This document shows, piece by piece, positions 18,015 through 26,934 of a stretch of DNA of 63,456 nt (the first letter of the stretch is position 1; each line of letters opens with the position of its first letter). The stretch comes from Sinorhizobium sp. A49 (lineage in GTDB: Bacteria; Pseudomonadota; Alphaproteobacteria; Rhizobiales; Rhizobiaceae), in the NCBI RefSeq assembly GCF_002002725.1, contig NZ_MUNW01000069.1:1-63456 (forward strand), read 5' to 3'. Both the position numbers and the translations under genes were made by a program. The notes beneath the pieces were generated by a model that was not told the DNA's origin, did no database searches, and saw only the letters and a program-made list of their open reading frames with translations.

Positions 18015-18812
18015 ATGTCATTTCAGCCGAGCGACGTAACGTCAGCGATGATAGATGCGGCGCGCGCTGGCGGCGCCACGGCCCTTGAATACTATGCCGC
18101 AACCGAGACGATCGGCATGGTCGAAAAGGCACCCCGGGACTATCAGCTGGCAGCAGACATTGCGACGGAACGAACCATCGCTGCCATGCTCAAAGAGAAA
18201 TGCCCGGACGCTGGCATTGTCGGCGAGGAAAAGACGAGCGACAGGGCAGGATCCGGACGACGGACATTCATCATTGACCCGATCGACGGGACGTCGAACT
18301 TCGCGTTTCATATTCCATTTTTCGCGCAGGTCATTTCGCATGTGGAAGACGGGCGGGTGACTGCGGGCGTCGTCTTCGACCCCGTCCGTGACGAAATGTT
18401 CGTCGCGGAGGCAGGCAGAGGCGCACATCTGAATGGCAAGCGACTGCCGGTTTGTGGCGAGGTGGTGCCAGAACGGTCGGTGGTCGGCGTCGGACTTCCG
18501 ATCCCCGGGCAAGTCCAGGGTGTTTCGGTGGAACGCTATCACAGCGCCTTGCGTGCGGTGATTGATCGGGTGGCCGTCACCAGGCGTCTTGGTTCCGCTG
18601 CGCTTTCCGTCGCCTATGTCGCCGCCGGACGGCATCACGCCTGTTTCGAAGATGGGCTCGATACGCTCGACTACCTCGCGTCCGCCCTGCTGGTCAGAGA
18701 GTGCGGAGGCGTCGTCACGGACTTCCAGGGGAACGAGCAGAATGGCAATGGCGCAGTTCTCGCGAGCGTGCCGACCCTCCACCCCTGGCTGCTCAGCCTC
18801 TTTGCGGAATGA
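18015..18812 (+). CDS. Inositol monophosphatase family protein
   Basis: A 265-residue metal-dependent phosphatase of the IMPase/CysQ/FBPase superfamily. It has the metal-binding GEE (about 72-74) and DPIDGTSNF (about 88-96). The C-terminal motif, usually WDxAA, is LDTLDYLASALL, so the Asp is kept and the Trp is lost. GGAAGG precedes the ATG. Likely activity is dephosphorylation of inositol or another sugar phosphate. It is convergent with the GDPD gene, and the last 20 bases overlap. It may work with the phosphodiesterase and importer encoded opposite, for example on glycerophosphoinositol products (inference). Confidence 0.87.
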   Translation: MSFQPSDVTSAMIDAARAGGATALEYYAATETIGMVEKAPRDYQLAADIATERTIAAMLKEKCPDAGIVGEEKTSDRAGSGRRTFIIDPIDGTSNFAFHIPFFAQVISHVEDGRVTAGVVFDPVRDEMFVAEAGRGAHLNGKRLPVCGEVVPERSVVGVGLPIPGQVQGVSVERYHSALRAVIDRVAVTRRLGSAALSVAYVAAGRHHACFEDGLDTLDYLASALLVRECGGVVTDFQGNEQNGNGAVLASVPTLHPWLLSLFAE

Positions 18813-19620
18813 CCCGGCTTAGCAGGCGCTCAAGAACAAGCGGCTCGTCCGTGGTGATTTGATCAACGCCTGCTTGAACCAGACGGCCCAACGTCTCCTC
18901 GACCCTGCTGTGGTCGGCATTCAAGGTGTAGGCGTCCACCTTTATGCCCGCCGATCGAAAGATCGAAACGACGTTCACGCCGGCATCGAGCCCCGCAAGT
19001 ATGATGGGGTATTCCAGATAGGCATATGCGGCGAATGGCACCGCGCGGGCAGCGTCGCGAGCGAAAGCCTCGAACGCTCCGGTTCGTTGCAGCGATGCCA
19101 GCGTATCGTCGCGGCAAGGGTCATAGCCGACCTTGAGCCCCGAGAGCCCAGCCCCGAGGCTGAGAAGCCCGGCCGGATCATCTCCCGAAAGGATGAAGCG
19201 GCTAGCGCAGGACGCGAGACAATCGTGAAACCGCTGACGATGCTCTTCCGAAAGTGTTCCTATGTCGTCCTTGAAATCCAGTTGCATCAATGCGTCCGGG
19301 TGAACCGCCTCGCCGCCCATCGCGGCGGCAAGATCGCCAAGTAGCATGGGTCGCACCTCTGTCAGCCTGCCATCATCGCTGCGCATCAGCATTGATCCGA
19401 CGTCCGACGACGTGAAGTCGCGCACCGGACCGGCAGCATTGGTTTCGCGATCGACCGTCGCATCGTGCAGACAGACGAAATCGCCGTCAGAAAGGGCGCG
19501 CAGATCCACTTCCATCGATGCGCCGCATGCGGCGCCCTGCAACATGCTGGTCAGGCCAAACGCGCAGTCGGTCCGGACCTGGCGCAACCGATGCCACTTG
19601 AGAGCGGGCCGAAAGCTCAT
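18793..19620 (-). CDS. Glycerophosphodiester phosphodiesterase family protein
   Basis: A 275-residue TIM-barrel protein of the GDPD family. The metal/catalytic segment ASMEVDLRALSDGDFVCLHD keeps the E-x-D and HD signature. The N-terminal His-Arg is in KWHRLRQ rather than the usual HRG, and the ENT motif is not conserved. The end DAYTLNADHSRVEETLGRLV-AGVDQITTDEP matches the family. There is no signal peptide, so it should act in the cytoplasm on imported phosphodiesters. The start codon overlaps the ATPase stop (ATGA), making it the last gene of the ABC operon. The altered N-terminal motif could mean a different substrate. Confidence 0.82.
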   Translation of the reverse strand: MSFRPALKWHRLRQVRTDCAFGLTSMLQGAACGASMEVDLRALSDGDFVCLHDATVDRETNAAGPVRDFTSSDVGSMLMRSDDGRLTEVRPMLLGDLAAAMGGEAVHPDALMQLDFKDDIGTLSEEHRQRFHDCLASCASRFILSGDDPAGLLSLGAGLSGLKVGYDPCRDDTLASLQRTGAFEAFARDAARAVPFAAYAYLEYPIILAGLDAGVNVVSIFRSAGIKVDAYTLNADHSRVEETLGRLVQAGVDQITTDEPLVLERLLSRVIPQRG

Positions 19621-20672
19621 CTCAGGACTGCGGCCGAACGGAAGACGTCGTGCCCGTCCTTGAAGACGGAGAAATGAACAGGATCGAGGAATATGTGCTG
19701 ACCCGGCTCGAGCACCGTCTCGGTGTCGGCATGTATCTTCACACGATTGACGCCGTCGGTTGTCGCCTCGACGGTGCGGTACGCTCCGAAATGAACGACG
19801 CGGGTAATCTTCGCCGATGCCGAAACATCTCCGCCCTGAGCAGCGATCGCCAGCTTCTCCGGCCGAACCGCAAGTGTTGCCTCCCCATCCGGCAATGGAA
19901 CTCTGACTTTGAAGCCGGCGGCATCCATCACGCCCGACGAAACATGGCCGTCGATCATGTTCATCGCGCCGATGAAGCCGGCAACAAACTTGTCCTGCGG
20001 CTGCGCATAGATATCGGCGGGTCCACCCACCTGATTGATCTTGCCGACCGACATCACAACGACCCGGTCCGCGATCGCAAGCGCCTCATCCTGCCCGTGG
20101 GTTACGAAGACAGTGGTGATCCCAAGCTCACGCTGGATGTTGCGCACTTCCTCGCGCAAACGCTCTCTGAGATGTTGGTCGAGGCTGGCGAACGGTTCGT
20201 CCATGAGCAGTATTTTCGGCTCCAGAACGATGCATCGCGCAATCGCGACGCGTTGCTGCTGACCGCCCGAAAGGCGCAGCGGGCTTCGCTTGCCGTAGTC
20301 TGTGAGACCGACCAGATCGAGCGCCGCATCCACCTTGCGGGCAATTTCCGTTCGGCTCATCTTCCTGAGCTTGAGCCCGAATGCGATGTTCTCGAAGACA
20401 TTCATATGTGTCCAGAGCGCGTGGCTTTGAAAAACCATCGCGGTCGGGCGGTTCTCCGGTGCGGTGGCCGTTACGTCGATACCGTCGATGAGGACGCTGC
20501 CTGCAGTCGGCTTCTCAAAGCCGCCCATGATCCGCAGGAGCGTCGACTTGCCCGATCCCGAAGGCCCGAGCAGGCAGACCAGTTCGCCCGATGCGATTTC
20601 GAGAGAGATGTCGCTGACTGCGGCCATGTTGCCGTAGCGCTTCTCGATACCCTTCAGTTCCAATTTCGCCAT
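19617..20672 (-). CDS. ABC transporter ATP-binding protein (PotA/UgpC-like)
   Basis: A 351-residue ATPase with Walker A GPSGSGKST, signature [13 protein letters not shown], Walker B ILLMDEPFASLD and a C-terminal TOBE domain with LAVRPEKLAI. It belongs to the importer encoded by the next three genes; the operon order is binding protein, two permeases, ATPase, phosphodiesterase. The stop overlaps the GDPD start by 4 bases, linking transport to phosphodiester cleavage, as in ugp-type systems. Substrate is unproven. Confidence 0.88.
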   Translation of the reverse strand: MAKLELKGIEKRYGNMAAVSDISLEIASGELVCLLGPSGSGKSTLLRIMGGFEKPTAGSVLIDGIDVTATAPENRPTAMVFQSHALWTHMNVFENIAFGLKLRKMSRTEIARKVDAALDLVGLTDYGKRSPLRLSGGQQQRVAIARCIVLEPKILLMDEPFASLDQHLRERLREEVRNIQRELGITTVFVTHGQDEALAIADRVVVMSVGKINQVGGPADIYAQPQDKFVAGFIGAMNMIDGHVSSGVMDAAGFKVRVPLPDGEATLAVRPEKLAIAAQGGDVSASAKITRVVHFGAYRTVEATTDGVNRVKIHADTETVLEPGQHIFLDPVHFSVFKDGHDVFRSAAVLR

Positions 20673-20708
20673 TTCAACAGAACTCCGAGAACACGCGTGC
20701 GTGCGGCG

Positions 20709-21518
20709 TCATGCGCCAAATCCTTTTGCAAACTGGTTCGACGCCAGGACCCGGCGCGCAAACAACAATGCGATGAATGACGGCACCCAGAGCAGAACGG
20801 AGAGCACTGCCCCGTATTGCACGACGATCTGCCCGGTGATCATCTGCAACATCACCATCGGCATCGTGCGCAGCTTGGGAGCGCCGACCAGCCATGCGCC
20901 TTCCGTCTCGTAAAAAGTCGATACGAATGTGAGCAGCATCGCAGCCCCGATGGCAGGTGCTGCCTGAGGGATTGTGATGCGAATGAATGTTCGCACCGGC
21001 CCGGCTCCTACATCGCGCGCGGCTTCCTCCAGTCGGCGGTCGACGCCACGGAATGCCGCCGACGGCAGCCAGATCATGATCAGCATCGTGTTCAGCAGCT
21101 GCACGAGGACGATCCCCCAGAACGTGCCCACAAGCCGCAGGCTGAGGAACAGCGTCGCGATCATCACGATCAGTCCGAACCGTGGAAAGGCGTTGATGGC
21201 GAGGAACGACATCATGAAGGTGCGGCGCCCGACGAACTCCATACGGGCAAAGGCATAGGCCGCCGGCAGGCAGATCACTGCCGATAGCAGTGTCACCGTG
21301 ACCGAAAGCGCAAGCGACAGGCGCAAGGCCGACAGAACATCGGCGCGCGCCAATGTCGTGTGCCAATATCGCAAGCCCCACTCGGTCGGAAGCAGCGCCG
21401 GATAGGTCCACTTCTCGGCAAAAGCCCAGAGAAACACCGTCGCGATGGGCATCACCACATAGGCGATCAGGACAAGCATGATGATGCTGCCCACGATCGT
21501 GCTGGCACGGATCTTCAT
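20709..21518 (-). CDS. ABC transporter permease (second membrane subunit)
   Basis: A 269-residue membrane protein starting MKIRASTIVGSIIMLVLIAY, with about six transmembrane helices and the permease loop EEAARDVGAGPVRTFIRITIPQAAP. The open frame extends far upstream, but homology begins at the ATG at 21518, which overlaps the stop of the partner permease (ATGA, 21515-21518). It pairs with the permease at 21515-22369 to form the channel. Confidence 0.87.
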   Translation of the reverse strand: MKIRASTIVGSIIMLVLIAYVVMPIATVFLWAFAEKWTYPALLPTEWGLRYWHTTLARADVLSALRLSLALSVTVTLLSAVICLPAAYAFARMEFVGRRTFMMSFLAINAFPRFGLIVMIATLFLSLRLVGTFWGIVLVQLLNTMLIMIWLPSAAFRGVDRRLEEAARDVGAGPVRTFIRITIPQAAPAIGAAMLLTFVSTFYETEGAWLVGAPKLRTMPMVMLQMITGQIVVQYGAVLSVLLWVPSFIALLFARRVLASNQFAKGFGA

Positions 21519-22369
21519 ACGTCCTGCTTTCTCGTCAGCATGACGACATAGAGGATGCCAAACACGGAGCAGGTCAGGAACGTGATCACGGCCTGTGCTG
21601 CGGCAAAGTCGGGCTGGCGGACTTCCGAAAATGTTCTCAGCATGTAGGGACCCATCATCTCCGGAGACGCCGGCCCTAGCATGTAGGGAATGACGAACGA
21701 GCCGAAGAGGCTGATCACGTTCAACGCCATCACCACCAGAAGCGAGTCGACCATGAGCGGCAGGATGATGCGATGGAATATGACGACATAGCCGGCACCG
21801 ACATCGCGGGCGGCCTCGATCGCCTCCTGTGACACCTTGGCCATCCCGGCGGTCAGGATAAGCAAGGTCAGAGGCATGTGATCCCAGACCAGACCGATCA
21901 CTGGCCCCCATGGCGTCAGATACGGCGAACTGTAGGAATTGAACCCGACGACCTCCAGCAGCGACTGCAGCAAGCCGTTCGGGCCGATATATCGAATGAG
22001 CGCATAGGCGACGATGATACCCGGCACGAACATCGGAAAAAGCGCCAGGGCCTGAACGACGGCGGCCATGCGACTGCGGGTGAAATGCAGGTAGATGGCG
22101 ATCGGCAGGCAAATGGCGATCAGTAGGATCAGCGTCACCACCGTCGTCCACACGGTGCGAACATAGTTGGCAACACTATAGGGATCAGTGAAAAACCGAT
22201 GATAGCGGGCAAGGCTCCAGGAGACGGAGCCATCGGCTGCGGTCTCCTGGAGCGTTTGCACGATCGATACGCCAGCGGGATAGAGCAGCAGGCAGACCAT
22301 GACTGCTAGCGGCGGGCCGATGAGCAGCAGCCCTTTCAGGTTTCGTGTGGAGGTGCCTTCGCTTCCCAA
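21515..22369 (-). CDS. ABC transporter permease (first membrane subunit)
   Basis: A 284-residue membrane protein. The start is TTG at 22369 with GGAG 8 bases upstream. The first helix is LKGLLLIGPPLAVMVCLLLY, and the permease loop is EAARDVGAGYVVIFHRIILPL. It follows the binding-protein stop by 17 bases and overlaps the next permease by 4 bases, so it is in the same operon. Confidence 0.86.
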   Translation of the reverse strand: MGSEGTSTRNLKGLLLIGPPLAVMVCLLLYPAGVSIVQTLQETAADGSVSWSLARYHRFFTDPYSVANYVRTVWTTVVTLILLIAICLPIAIYLHFTRSRMAAVVQALALFPMFVPGIIVAYALIRYIGPNGLLQSLLEVVGFNSYSSPYLTPWGPVIGLVWDHMPLTLLILTAGMAKVSQEAIEAARDVGAGYVVIFHRIILPLMVDSLLVVMALNVISLFGSFVIPYMLGPASPEMMGPYMLRTFSEVRQPDFAAAQAVITFLTCSVFGILYVVMLTRKQDV

Positions 22370-22386
22370 ACCAGCGCTCCGATCTC

Positions 22387-23526
22387 TTAGTTTCGCGCGA
22401 TCGCGGGCGCGACGTTGCGATACCAGCCGTCATTGACGGCTGCTTCCCACTCGCCGTCCGGGAAGGCCGGGATCGACTTCGGTATGATGTCGGCATTTGC
22501 GGTGCGGATCTCGTCCGAAAGATAGGACCATTCGATCGACGGGAATCCGGCGATCTGATCGACGATCTGTTCCTGGACGGCAGGAGAAATGAGGACGTTT
22601 GCGAGTTTGGTCGCAGCCTCGATGTTCGTGGCATTGGTCGGGATGGTGCAATAGGCAAACCCGCCCACGAACGCCAGATCCTGCAACTGCGCGAGCTTGA
22701 TGTGAGACGGCAACTCGCCCGATTTCAGGCCGGACAGTGCCTGATCCGACCAGGTCGGCACCATCGAGACGACACCCGAGACCAGCAACTGAAGCGACGG
22801 CGTGTTGCCGGCCGTGTAGGATCCACTCTGGTAAAGCGAAGGAGCCAGATCCTTCAGGATCTCCCAGGCCGGCGGCAGCATCGCGTCTGCCTTTTCCTTG
22901 CTGAAATTGGCTGCCGTGAATGCGGAAGGGTCCCGACCGTTGGCCTCGTGGATCGCCCGGCGTACGAAATTGCCGCCGGATCCGCCCTTGTCGGGGCGAT
23001 TGTAGATGAACTGACCGGGTGTGGCCTTGATCCAGGCCGTCAGTTCGGCCCACGTCTTTGGAGGCGTCTGCACCTTGTTGGAATCGTAGGCCAGAACGAC
23101 CTGCGAACCACGGTAGGGAAGGCCGAAATTGGTATCGATCGCCAGCTTGTTGAGCTTTGCGTAGTTGCTCATCGATGCCTTGGAAAAGTCGAGCCAAAGA
23201 CCGGCATCGATCGCGCCGATGGTGTTGCGCGGATTGAAGGCCTCCATCACGTCGACCTGCGGATCGCTCTTTGTCTTCAGGGCCGCAAGGGCTCGATCGG
23301 CCAGGGCCATCATGCCCGAGTTTCCGTCGGATACAGTCACGTTGACGACCAGATCCGGGAGTTCCTGCTGCAAGGCCGGAACGACGACATTGGACCAGAA
23401 GTCTGCCACGTTCTGATCGCTCCCCACGATCACTTCGACCGCCCCGTCAGCGCCAAAGGCCAGCCTGGGGCTGAGGGCAATCGCCGCAGCAGCTGCTGCG
23501 GATGCAAGGAATTCCCGACGTTTCAT
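22387..23526 (-). CDS. ABC transporter substrate-binding protein (family 1), Tat-type signal
   Basis: A 379-residue binding protein. The N terminus MKRREFLASAAAAAAIALS has a Tat-like RR-x-F motif and a likely cut after LAFGA. The mature part includes VVLAYDSNKVQTPPKTWAEL and FIYNRPDKGGSGGNFVR, reminiscent of YnjB/AfuA-type binding proteins. Some AfuA-type proteins bind sugar phosphates (family knowledge). With a phosphodiesterase, a phosphatase, a GH4 glycosidase and a kinase in the same locus, a phosphorylated or glycosylated polyol is a reasonable ligand (inference). The ATG at 23526 has GGGAG at 8 bases; an ATG 6 bases earlier is too close. Confidence 0.83.
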   Translation of the reverse strand: MKRREFLASAAAAAAIALSPRLAFGADGAVEVIVGSDQNVADFWSNVVVPALQQELPDLVVNVTVSDGNSGMMALADRALAALKTKSDPQVDVMEAFNPRNTIGAIDAGLWLDFSKASMSNYAKLNKLAIDTNFGLPYRGSQVVLAYDSNKVQTPPKTWAELTAWIKATPGQFIYNRPDKGGSGGNFVRRAIHEANGRDPSAFTAANFSKEKADAMLPPAWEILKDLAPSLYQSGSYTAGNTPSLQLLVSGVVSMVPTWSDQALSGLKSGELPSHIKLAQLQDLAFVGGFAYCTIPTNATNIEAATKLANVLISPAVQEQIVDQIAGFPSIEWSYLSDEIRTANADIIPKSIPAFPDGEWEAAVNDGWYRNVAPAIARN

Positions 23527-23562
23527 ATGCATGCTCCCACGTTGCGTTTGATGTGTCGTTCT

Positions 23563-24501
23563 CTACCAGGTGGCTTCTGCCATGCTTCGAAGAAGCTCAC
23601 TTTCTCGTGGCAGCGCCTTGCCGCCATGTGCGGTCACCGATGCCGAACCACAGGCGACGGCGGCTCGAAGCGACTTGGCCATCGGCCAGCCCTGCAATAG
23701 CCCGTAGATGAAACCTGCGTTGAAACTGTCGCCGGCACCCGTCGTGTCGACGACCTCGACGTGCGGCGCGCCGATTTCGATGACCTGGCCCGCGTGGAGT
23801 GCTGCGGCGCCCCGTGCGCCGCGCTTGATCACTGCTGTCGGGCAATAGCCGGCAATGGCCAAGAGTGCCCCATCATGGCTCTCGCTGTTTGTCAGCCGCG
23901 TTGCCTCGGTCTCGTTGCAGAGGAAGCAATCGGTGTGGCGCAGAATGTCGGCGAGATTGCCGTCGGTGATAACCTCGTCGATGTGCTGGCAATCCAGGCA
24001 GCAAAAGATGCCGATGGAGCGGGCAAAGGCGAACAGATCTGCCAACTCGTTGCGGCAGGTGAGCCCTTGCACGATGAGGGCACGCGGCCCGAGCCGTTCG
24101 ATCTCGGCCTTGGACGGAAGCGTCTCTTCCCCCTGGAAGTGACTTATGAACCCGCGGTCCTGTGCCATGGAGAAGGCAGCGCTCAGGCGTATTCTTGGCT
24201 CTGCGCGCCGCTGGAACAGGGAAGCGTCGATATCATCCCGTGCCGCCGCTGCGATCATCAGCTGGCTGAAGAGATCGGTTCCGGTCTCGCACCACCAGCC
24301 GACCTTCACCCCGAGCAGGGAGAACGCACGAGCCGTCGTGTAGCTGGCACCTGGGACGGCATCGAAGTCCTTCGACCATACGTCGGCGCCGAGCCTTGGT
24401 ATCTCGCCAAGACCGGAAAAAATAAGGTCGTAATAGTACTCGCCGGCGAGCACCACATCATATGGTGAGGCCTGGCCCTGCCTTGAAAGGATCAACGCCA
24501 T
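23563..24501 (-). CDS. PfkB family carbohydrate kinase
   Basis: A 312-residue ribokinase-like sugar kinase. The C-terminal signature VDTTGAGDSFNAGFIYGLL contains the catalytic Asp of the PfkB family and the anion hole; VIKRGARGAAAL supplies the ATP-binding part. It would phosphorylate a sugar or nucleoside entering through the upstream importer. Its ATG overlaps the end of the GH4 gene by 10 bases with no clear ribosome-binding site at normal spacing, suggesting translational coupling; the exact start is uncertain. It is 36 bases upstream of the binding-protein gene. Confidence 0.86.
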   Translation of the reverse strand: MALILSRQGQASPYDVVLAGEYYYDLIFSGLGEIPRLGADVWSKDFDAVPGASYTTARAFSLLGVKVGWWCETGTDLFSQLMIAAAARDDIDASLFQRRAEPRIRLSAAFSMAQDRGFISHFQGEETLPSKAEIERLGPRALIVQGLTCRNELADLFAFARSIGIFCCLDCQHIDEVITDGNLADILRHTDCFLCNETEATRLTNSESHDGALLAIAGYCPTAVIKRGARGAAALHAGQVIEIGAPHVEVVDTTGAGDSFNAGFIYGLLQGWPMAKSLRAAVACGSASVTAHGGKALPRESELLRSMAEATW

Positions 24502-25877
24502 TCTCCGGCAAAAGGCTGATGCGCAGCGATATATTGCTCGACCAATGGCTCCGCGCGCGAATAGGACAACACAAGCGGGTGCGCGACCAGAGCCTCGACG
24601 GCCAGATCCTTCCGCCGCTCGGCAATCGCCCTGACGGCGAGGCGCTCATAACGTTTGATGTTGTGCACGAGTTGCGCCTGCGCCTCCGGCATCGCCCCGA
24701 TCCTTTTCGCTTTGATGCCGTCGCGGCCAACGACGCAGCTGACTTCGACGACGTCATCGGGCCGAAGGCCGTCGATAGCGTCCCCGTTGCGCACGTTCAA
24801 TCCGATATGGCACTCGGCTCCCGATTCCATCGCATCGATAATGTTGAGCGCAACACCGGCGTAACCTTCGCCGACACCGTCCGCGGCATGCGCACTGACC
24901 GCCCGGATGGCCCTGTCGGCATCTTCCATGCTGGGCGCTTCGGGTCGCGCGTAGTGCATGTAGGTCGCCTCGCGGCGCTGCTCATAGGCGAAGTAGGCGG
25001 CAAGGGCAGCATCCGCATCGCGCTCGACGCCGATGTCAGAAAGTTCCGCGATCAGGGTTCGATTGAGGTCACGCACTTCCTCGCCACGGGTGCGCGCATC
25101 GGCCTGGATGTCGCCAAGCGCCTTCTCGGCATAGTAGAAGTAGTAGAGATACTCGTTGAGCCAGAGCCGATGCCGCCGGATGATCGCCGGATCGAAAATG
25201 CGCTGCGCCGTTTCGGCAAGAAACGCATCGTCATCCAGGAGGCCTTGCAGAACCTCTTGCCCTCCAACGACCGCCGACCGCGTGAACGATAGATGATTGA
25301 GACCGAAAACTTCGGTCTGCACGTCTCTGACGGCAACTCCGAGCTTTTGCGCCACGGCTTCCTGGGCCGCATTGGCACCGTCGCAGATGCCGACGACACG
25401 ATCGAAGCCCGCGTCGCTCAGCGCCTGCGCCACCAGACCTGCCGGATTGGTAAAATTGAAGAGCCAGGCATCCGGACTGACCTCTTTCAGCAGCTGAGCA
25501 TATTCAGTGATGACGGGAATGCTGCGCAACGCCATGGCAAAACCGCCGGGTCCGGTGGTCTCCTGGCCGAGAACGCCGTGCGACAAGGCAATCCGCTCGT
25601 CCTTGACGCGCCCATCCTCGCCGCCGGGCCGAACAGTCGTGACCACGTAGCGTGCACCCTCAAGGGCTTTCTCGGCAGTCACGGTGGCGGAAATGCGGAC
25701 AGGCGACTGCATCCTGAGAGCAATCTCGCGGGCAAGCCCGCCGAAGATCTCGAGTTTCGATTGATCGACGTCATGCAGGCAGATTTCGGTAAGCCCGCTG
25801 CGCTCGGCCCTGCGAAGGGCCGAAGCCACGAATAGGGGCGCTCTTACGCCGCCGCCGCCAATCAAAGTGAGCTTCAT
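24492..25877 (-). CDS. Glycoside hydrolase family 4 (6-phospho-glycosidase type)
   Basis: A 461-residue NAD- and metal-dependent glycosidase. The Rossmann start MKLTLIGGGGVRAPLFVASAL, the NAD-proximal NFTNPAGLVAQAL, the metal-loop region GICDGAN and VFGLNHLSF are GH4 features. The usual metal-site C-N/D-x-P appears here as CDGAN. Many GH4 enzymes need a 6-phosphate on the sugar. GAGGT precedes the ATG. It heads the operon and is divergent from the GntR-UTRA regulator, so its substrate or product is probably the regulator's ligand. Alternatives are alpha-galactosidase or alpha-glucuronidase members of GH4. Confidence 0.88.
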   Translation of the reverse strand: MKLTLIGGGGVRAPLFVASALRRAERSGLTEICLHDVDQSKLEIFGGLAREIALRMQSPVRISATVTAEKALEGARYVVTTVRPGGEDGRVKDERIALSHGVLGQETTGPGGFAMALRSIPVITEYAQLLKEVSPDAWLFNFTNPAGLVAQALSDAGFDRVVGICDGANAAQEAVAQKLGVAVRDVQTEVFGLNHLSFTRSAVVGGQEVLQGLLDDDAFLAETAQRIFDPAIIRRHRLWLNEYLYYFYYAEKALGDIQADARTRGEEVRDLNRTLIAELSDIGVERDADAALAAYFAYEQRREATYMHYARPEAPSMEDADRAIRAVSAHAADGVGEGYAGVALNIIDAMESGAECHIGLNVRNGDAIDGLRPDDVVEVSCVVGRDGIKAKRIGAMPEAQAQLVHNIKRYERLAVRAIAERRKDLAVEALVAHPLVLSYSRAEPLVEQYIAAHQPFAGEWR

Positions 25878-26001
25878 TGGATACCTCAGTTGTCTCGTAA
25901 CGCCAGTCGTAACTGGTCATATCCAGACATGTCAAGATAGCCCGTTGCCTTGCCGCCATATTTCGTGCAGCACTAGAATCATCACAAACGGTACGGAAAA
26001 G

Positions 26002-26793
26002 ATGCCCGCAAAGAAGCCGACAGTTCGAAGCAATCCGCTGGCGGAACGCGCCCGGCTGAAGCCGCTGGATCGCGATGACCAGCAACCTCTCTACAGGCAG
26101 GTCAAGCAGAACATCCTGGATCTGACCCGGGACGGCACCATCCCTGCGCACTCCAAACTCCCGTCCGAGCGTGAGCTGGTACAGGCCTATGATGTCAGCC
26201 GCATTACAATCAGGCAGGCGCTAGTCGAACTCGTTCAGGAGGGCCATCTGCAAAGCCAACCCGGCAAGGGCTTCTACGTCGCTGAAAAGAGCGAACCGTT
26301 CGAGTTGCACTTGCTGACGAGCTTTACGGCCAACGCGATCGCCAAGGGCATGGTGCCCGGCAGCCGCCTGCTGGAAGCCAAGATCTACGCCGCGCCTCCG
26401 GAGATTTCGCGCGCGCTCTATCTGCCGGAAGCCGCTGACGTCGTTTTGCTGAAACGCCTTCGCACGCTCGACGGCGTGCCGGTGGTCATCCAGTATGACT
26501 GGATGCAGCCGGCCGCTTGCCCGGGCCTGCTGGACCTGGACTGGTCGACTGGGAACCGCTCGCTCTACGCCGAATTGCGCGAGCGCTACGGCCTGCGCCC
26601 CGTGCGTGGGCAGACAACAATCAGCGCCCGCTATCCTGATGAAGACGAGGTCGCGTTGCTCAAGCTGGAGCAGAAGACCGCTGTGCTGACGTTGGATCAG
26701 ATCGCATTCTCAGCCGAAAATCGCCCTATCAACATATCAACCTCGGTGCACCATCCGAAGCGCTATCCCCTGAGCATTCAGCAGGGCGAGTAG
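26002..26793 (+). CDS. GntR family regulator with UTRA ligand domain
   Basis: A 263-residue regulator. A basic N-terminal extension precedes the winged helix (PLYRQVKQNIL, KLPSERELVQAYDVSRITIR, GKGFYV). A UTRA chorismate-lyase-like domain follows, ending NISTSVHHPKRYPLSI. UTRA domains commonly bind sugar phosphates. The start at 26002 was chosen because homology and a run of Lys begin there; the ribosome-binding site is weak (ACGGAAAAG). It is divergent from GH4 and probably represses the GH4-kinase-importer operon. A CTGG-N6-CCAG dyad in the 124-base gap is a possible operator. Confidence 0.9.
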   Translation: MPAKKPTVRSNPLAERARLKPLDRDDQQPLYRQVKQNILDLTRDGTIPAHSKLPSERELVQAYDVSRITIRQALVELVQEGHLQSQPGKGFYVAEKSEPFELHLLTSFTANAIAKGMVPGSRLLEAKIYAAPPEISRALYLPEAADVVLLKRLRTLDGVPVVIQYDWMQPAACPGLLDLDWSTGNRSLYAELRERYGLRPVRGQTTISARYPDEDEVALLKLEQKTAVLTLDQIAFSAENRPINISTSVHHPKRYPLSIQQGE

Positions 26794-26856
26794 CGACTGC
26801 ATCTATCCTTAAATCGGAATCGGTTTATGGAGAGAATTATGCAGCAAGTTTAAATT

Positions 26857-26902
26857 GTTACAGCGTCCTTTGCGCGTCATACTTGACGCGCGGCGCGGTA
26901 AC
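26857..26902. repeat. Nested palindromic intergenic element
   Basis: The inner arms GCGCGTCA (26872-26879) and TGACGCGC (26884-26891) enclose a TACT loop. The outer arms GTTACAGCG (26857-26865) and CGCGGTAAC (26894-26902) are inverted with one mismatch. The whole forms a long branched hairpin, preceded by AAATCGGAATCGGTTT. I recall similar GCGCGTC palindromes from rhizobial intergenic repeats, but that could not be checked here. It may also serve as terminator of the GntR gene or leader of the next small gene. Confidence 0.5.
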
Positions 26903-26934
26903 GGAGCCCGGCCGGTCACGAAAAGGAAGTACCC

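Noticed and set aside
20709-22151. 480-residue version of the second permease
   Set aside because: The first about 210 residues are Arg/Pro/Gly-rich and overlap the first permease in another frame. Homology starts at the ATG at 21518, overlapping the upstream stop by 4 bases.
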